Source: an uncultured Phascolarctobacterium sp. (GTDB taxonomy: Bacteria; Bacillota; Negativicutes; Acidaminococcales; Acidaminococcaceae). Taken from it: 6,743 nucleotides of DNA. Positions 6,339 through 6,743 of this stretch are shown here, piece after piece. The notes beneath the pieces are model-generated. The model was not told where the DNA came from, did no database searches, and saw only the letters and a list, made by a program, of their open reading frames with translations. The DNA lies in assembly GCA_949287345.1 (NCBI GenBank), contig CASEGD010000060.1, positions 1 through 6,743 on the forward strand, in the 5' to 3' direction. How positions within the stretch are numbered: position 1 is the stretch's first letter; every line of letters starts with the position of its first letter. Position numbers and translations under genes: made by a program.

Positions 6339-6743
6339 TATTGTTTATTTATTGCTTTAACTGCTTCGTATGTATTATCAATGTGGCTTGCCATAGCAGC
6401 TTTTGCTTCCTGCAAATCTTTAGCCGCTACCGCATCATAAATTCGCCGGTGTTCAACAATGGTTTCAGTATAGCGGCTGCGGCTGGCAAAAATGGCCTGC
6501 ATACCGAAGCTTTTGCTCTTATCACGCATCTGCCCTATCAAATCTGCCAGCAAATGGCTGCCGGCAATTTTCAGCAGTATGCCGTGAAACTCCAAATCAT
6601 AATCGATAAATTCTGTTACAATCGGGTCGTTATTTTCCAGCAAAGCTTCCTGCTTCTGCATACTTTTTTTCAGTTCCTGCAAAAGCTGCGGCGTTATTTT
6701 TTCCACCGCCGATTCCGTTACCATTACTTCAAGCGCTTTACGC
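6338..6743 (-). CDS. GntR/FadR-family transcriptional regulator, C-terminal FCD domain (5' end outside window)
   Basis: The frame is open from the right edge of the window (upstream residues RKALEV are already in frame before the internal ATG at 6724), so this is the 3' part of a longer gene; about 134 codons are visible. The sequence is the all-helical FCD effector-binding domain of FadR-subfamily GntR regulators. Diagnostic segments are DYDLEFHGILLKIAGSHLLADLI, EHRRIYDAVAAKDLQEAKAAMASHID, with Asp-x3-His, the His of EHRRIYDA and the His of MASHI in the positions that often bind a metal and help hold a carboxylate ligand. The DNA-binding winged helix should lie upstream, beyond 6743. Effector and target genes cannot be inferred. 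FadR-type regulators commonly control nearby organic-acid or sugar-acid metabolism, so the neighbours to the right are the likely targets. It converges on hydF and shares its terminator. Confidence 0.88.
   Translation of the reverse strand, partial: RKALEVMVTESAVEKITPQLLQELKKSMQKQEALLENNDPIVTEFIDYDLEFHGILLKIAGSHLLADLIGQMRDKSKSFGMQAIFASRSRYTETIVEHRRIYDAVAAKDLQEAKAAMASHIDNTYEAVKAINKQ

Noticed and set aside
6338..6724. A short stand-alone gene starting at the ATG at 6724
   Set aside because: The frame continues open to the window edge with FCD-like residues RKALEV, so this ATG is internal to a longer regulator gene.

Overview
The window looks like a piece of chromosome from an anaerobic, fermentative Firmicutes-type bacterium. 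The signs are a dprA-topA pair, strong Shine-Dalgarno sequences, a near-perfect sigma-A promoter, intrinsic terminators, an [FeFe]-hydrogenase maturase and moderately GC-rich coding DNA with AT-rich gaps. A Negativicutes member is my best guess, but that is inference from gene content and style, not from a marker gene.

Layout. Positions 1-3849 are read leftwards: topA (DNA topoisomerase I, its C-terminal end cut off by the window edge), dprA (DNA-processing/natural-transformation protein) and a family GT28 glycosyltransferase of the MGDG synthase/UgtP type. An AT-rich divergent intergenic region (3850-3976) separates these from two rightward genes: a nicotinate phosphoribosyltransferase (pncB type, 3977-5029) and hydF (5081-6295). 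A bidirectional terminator at 6310-6338 then separates hydF from a convergent, leftward GntR/FadR-family regulator, of which only the C-terminal FCD domain is inside the window. Coding density is high and no gap exceeds 130 bases.

How the genes work together. dprA and topA are tightly coupled: the dprA stop codon lies on the topA ribosome binding site. A textbook sigma-A promoter, partly inside the 3' end of the glycosyltransferase gene, can drive this pair independently. The glycosyltransferase probably makes membrane glycolipids. The nicotinate phosphoribosyltransferase feeds NAD salvage and HydF builds the active site of [FeFe] hydrogenase. These two are separated by a strong intrinsic terminator with almost no room for a second promoter before hydF, so hydF expression probably depends on read-through or on a promoter inside the preceding gene.

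I see no mobile element, CRISPR array, RNA gene or clearly new multi-gene system. The points most worth a second look are the missing canonical G4 (NKxD) motif in the HydF GTPase domain, the terminator/hydF arrangement, and the promoter embedded in the glycosyltransferase gene.
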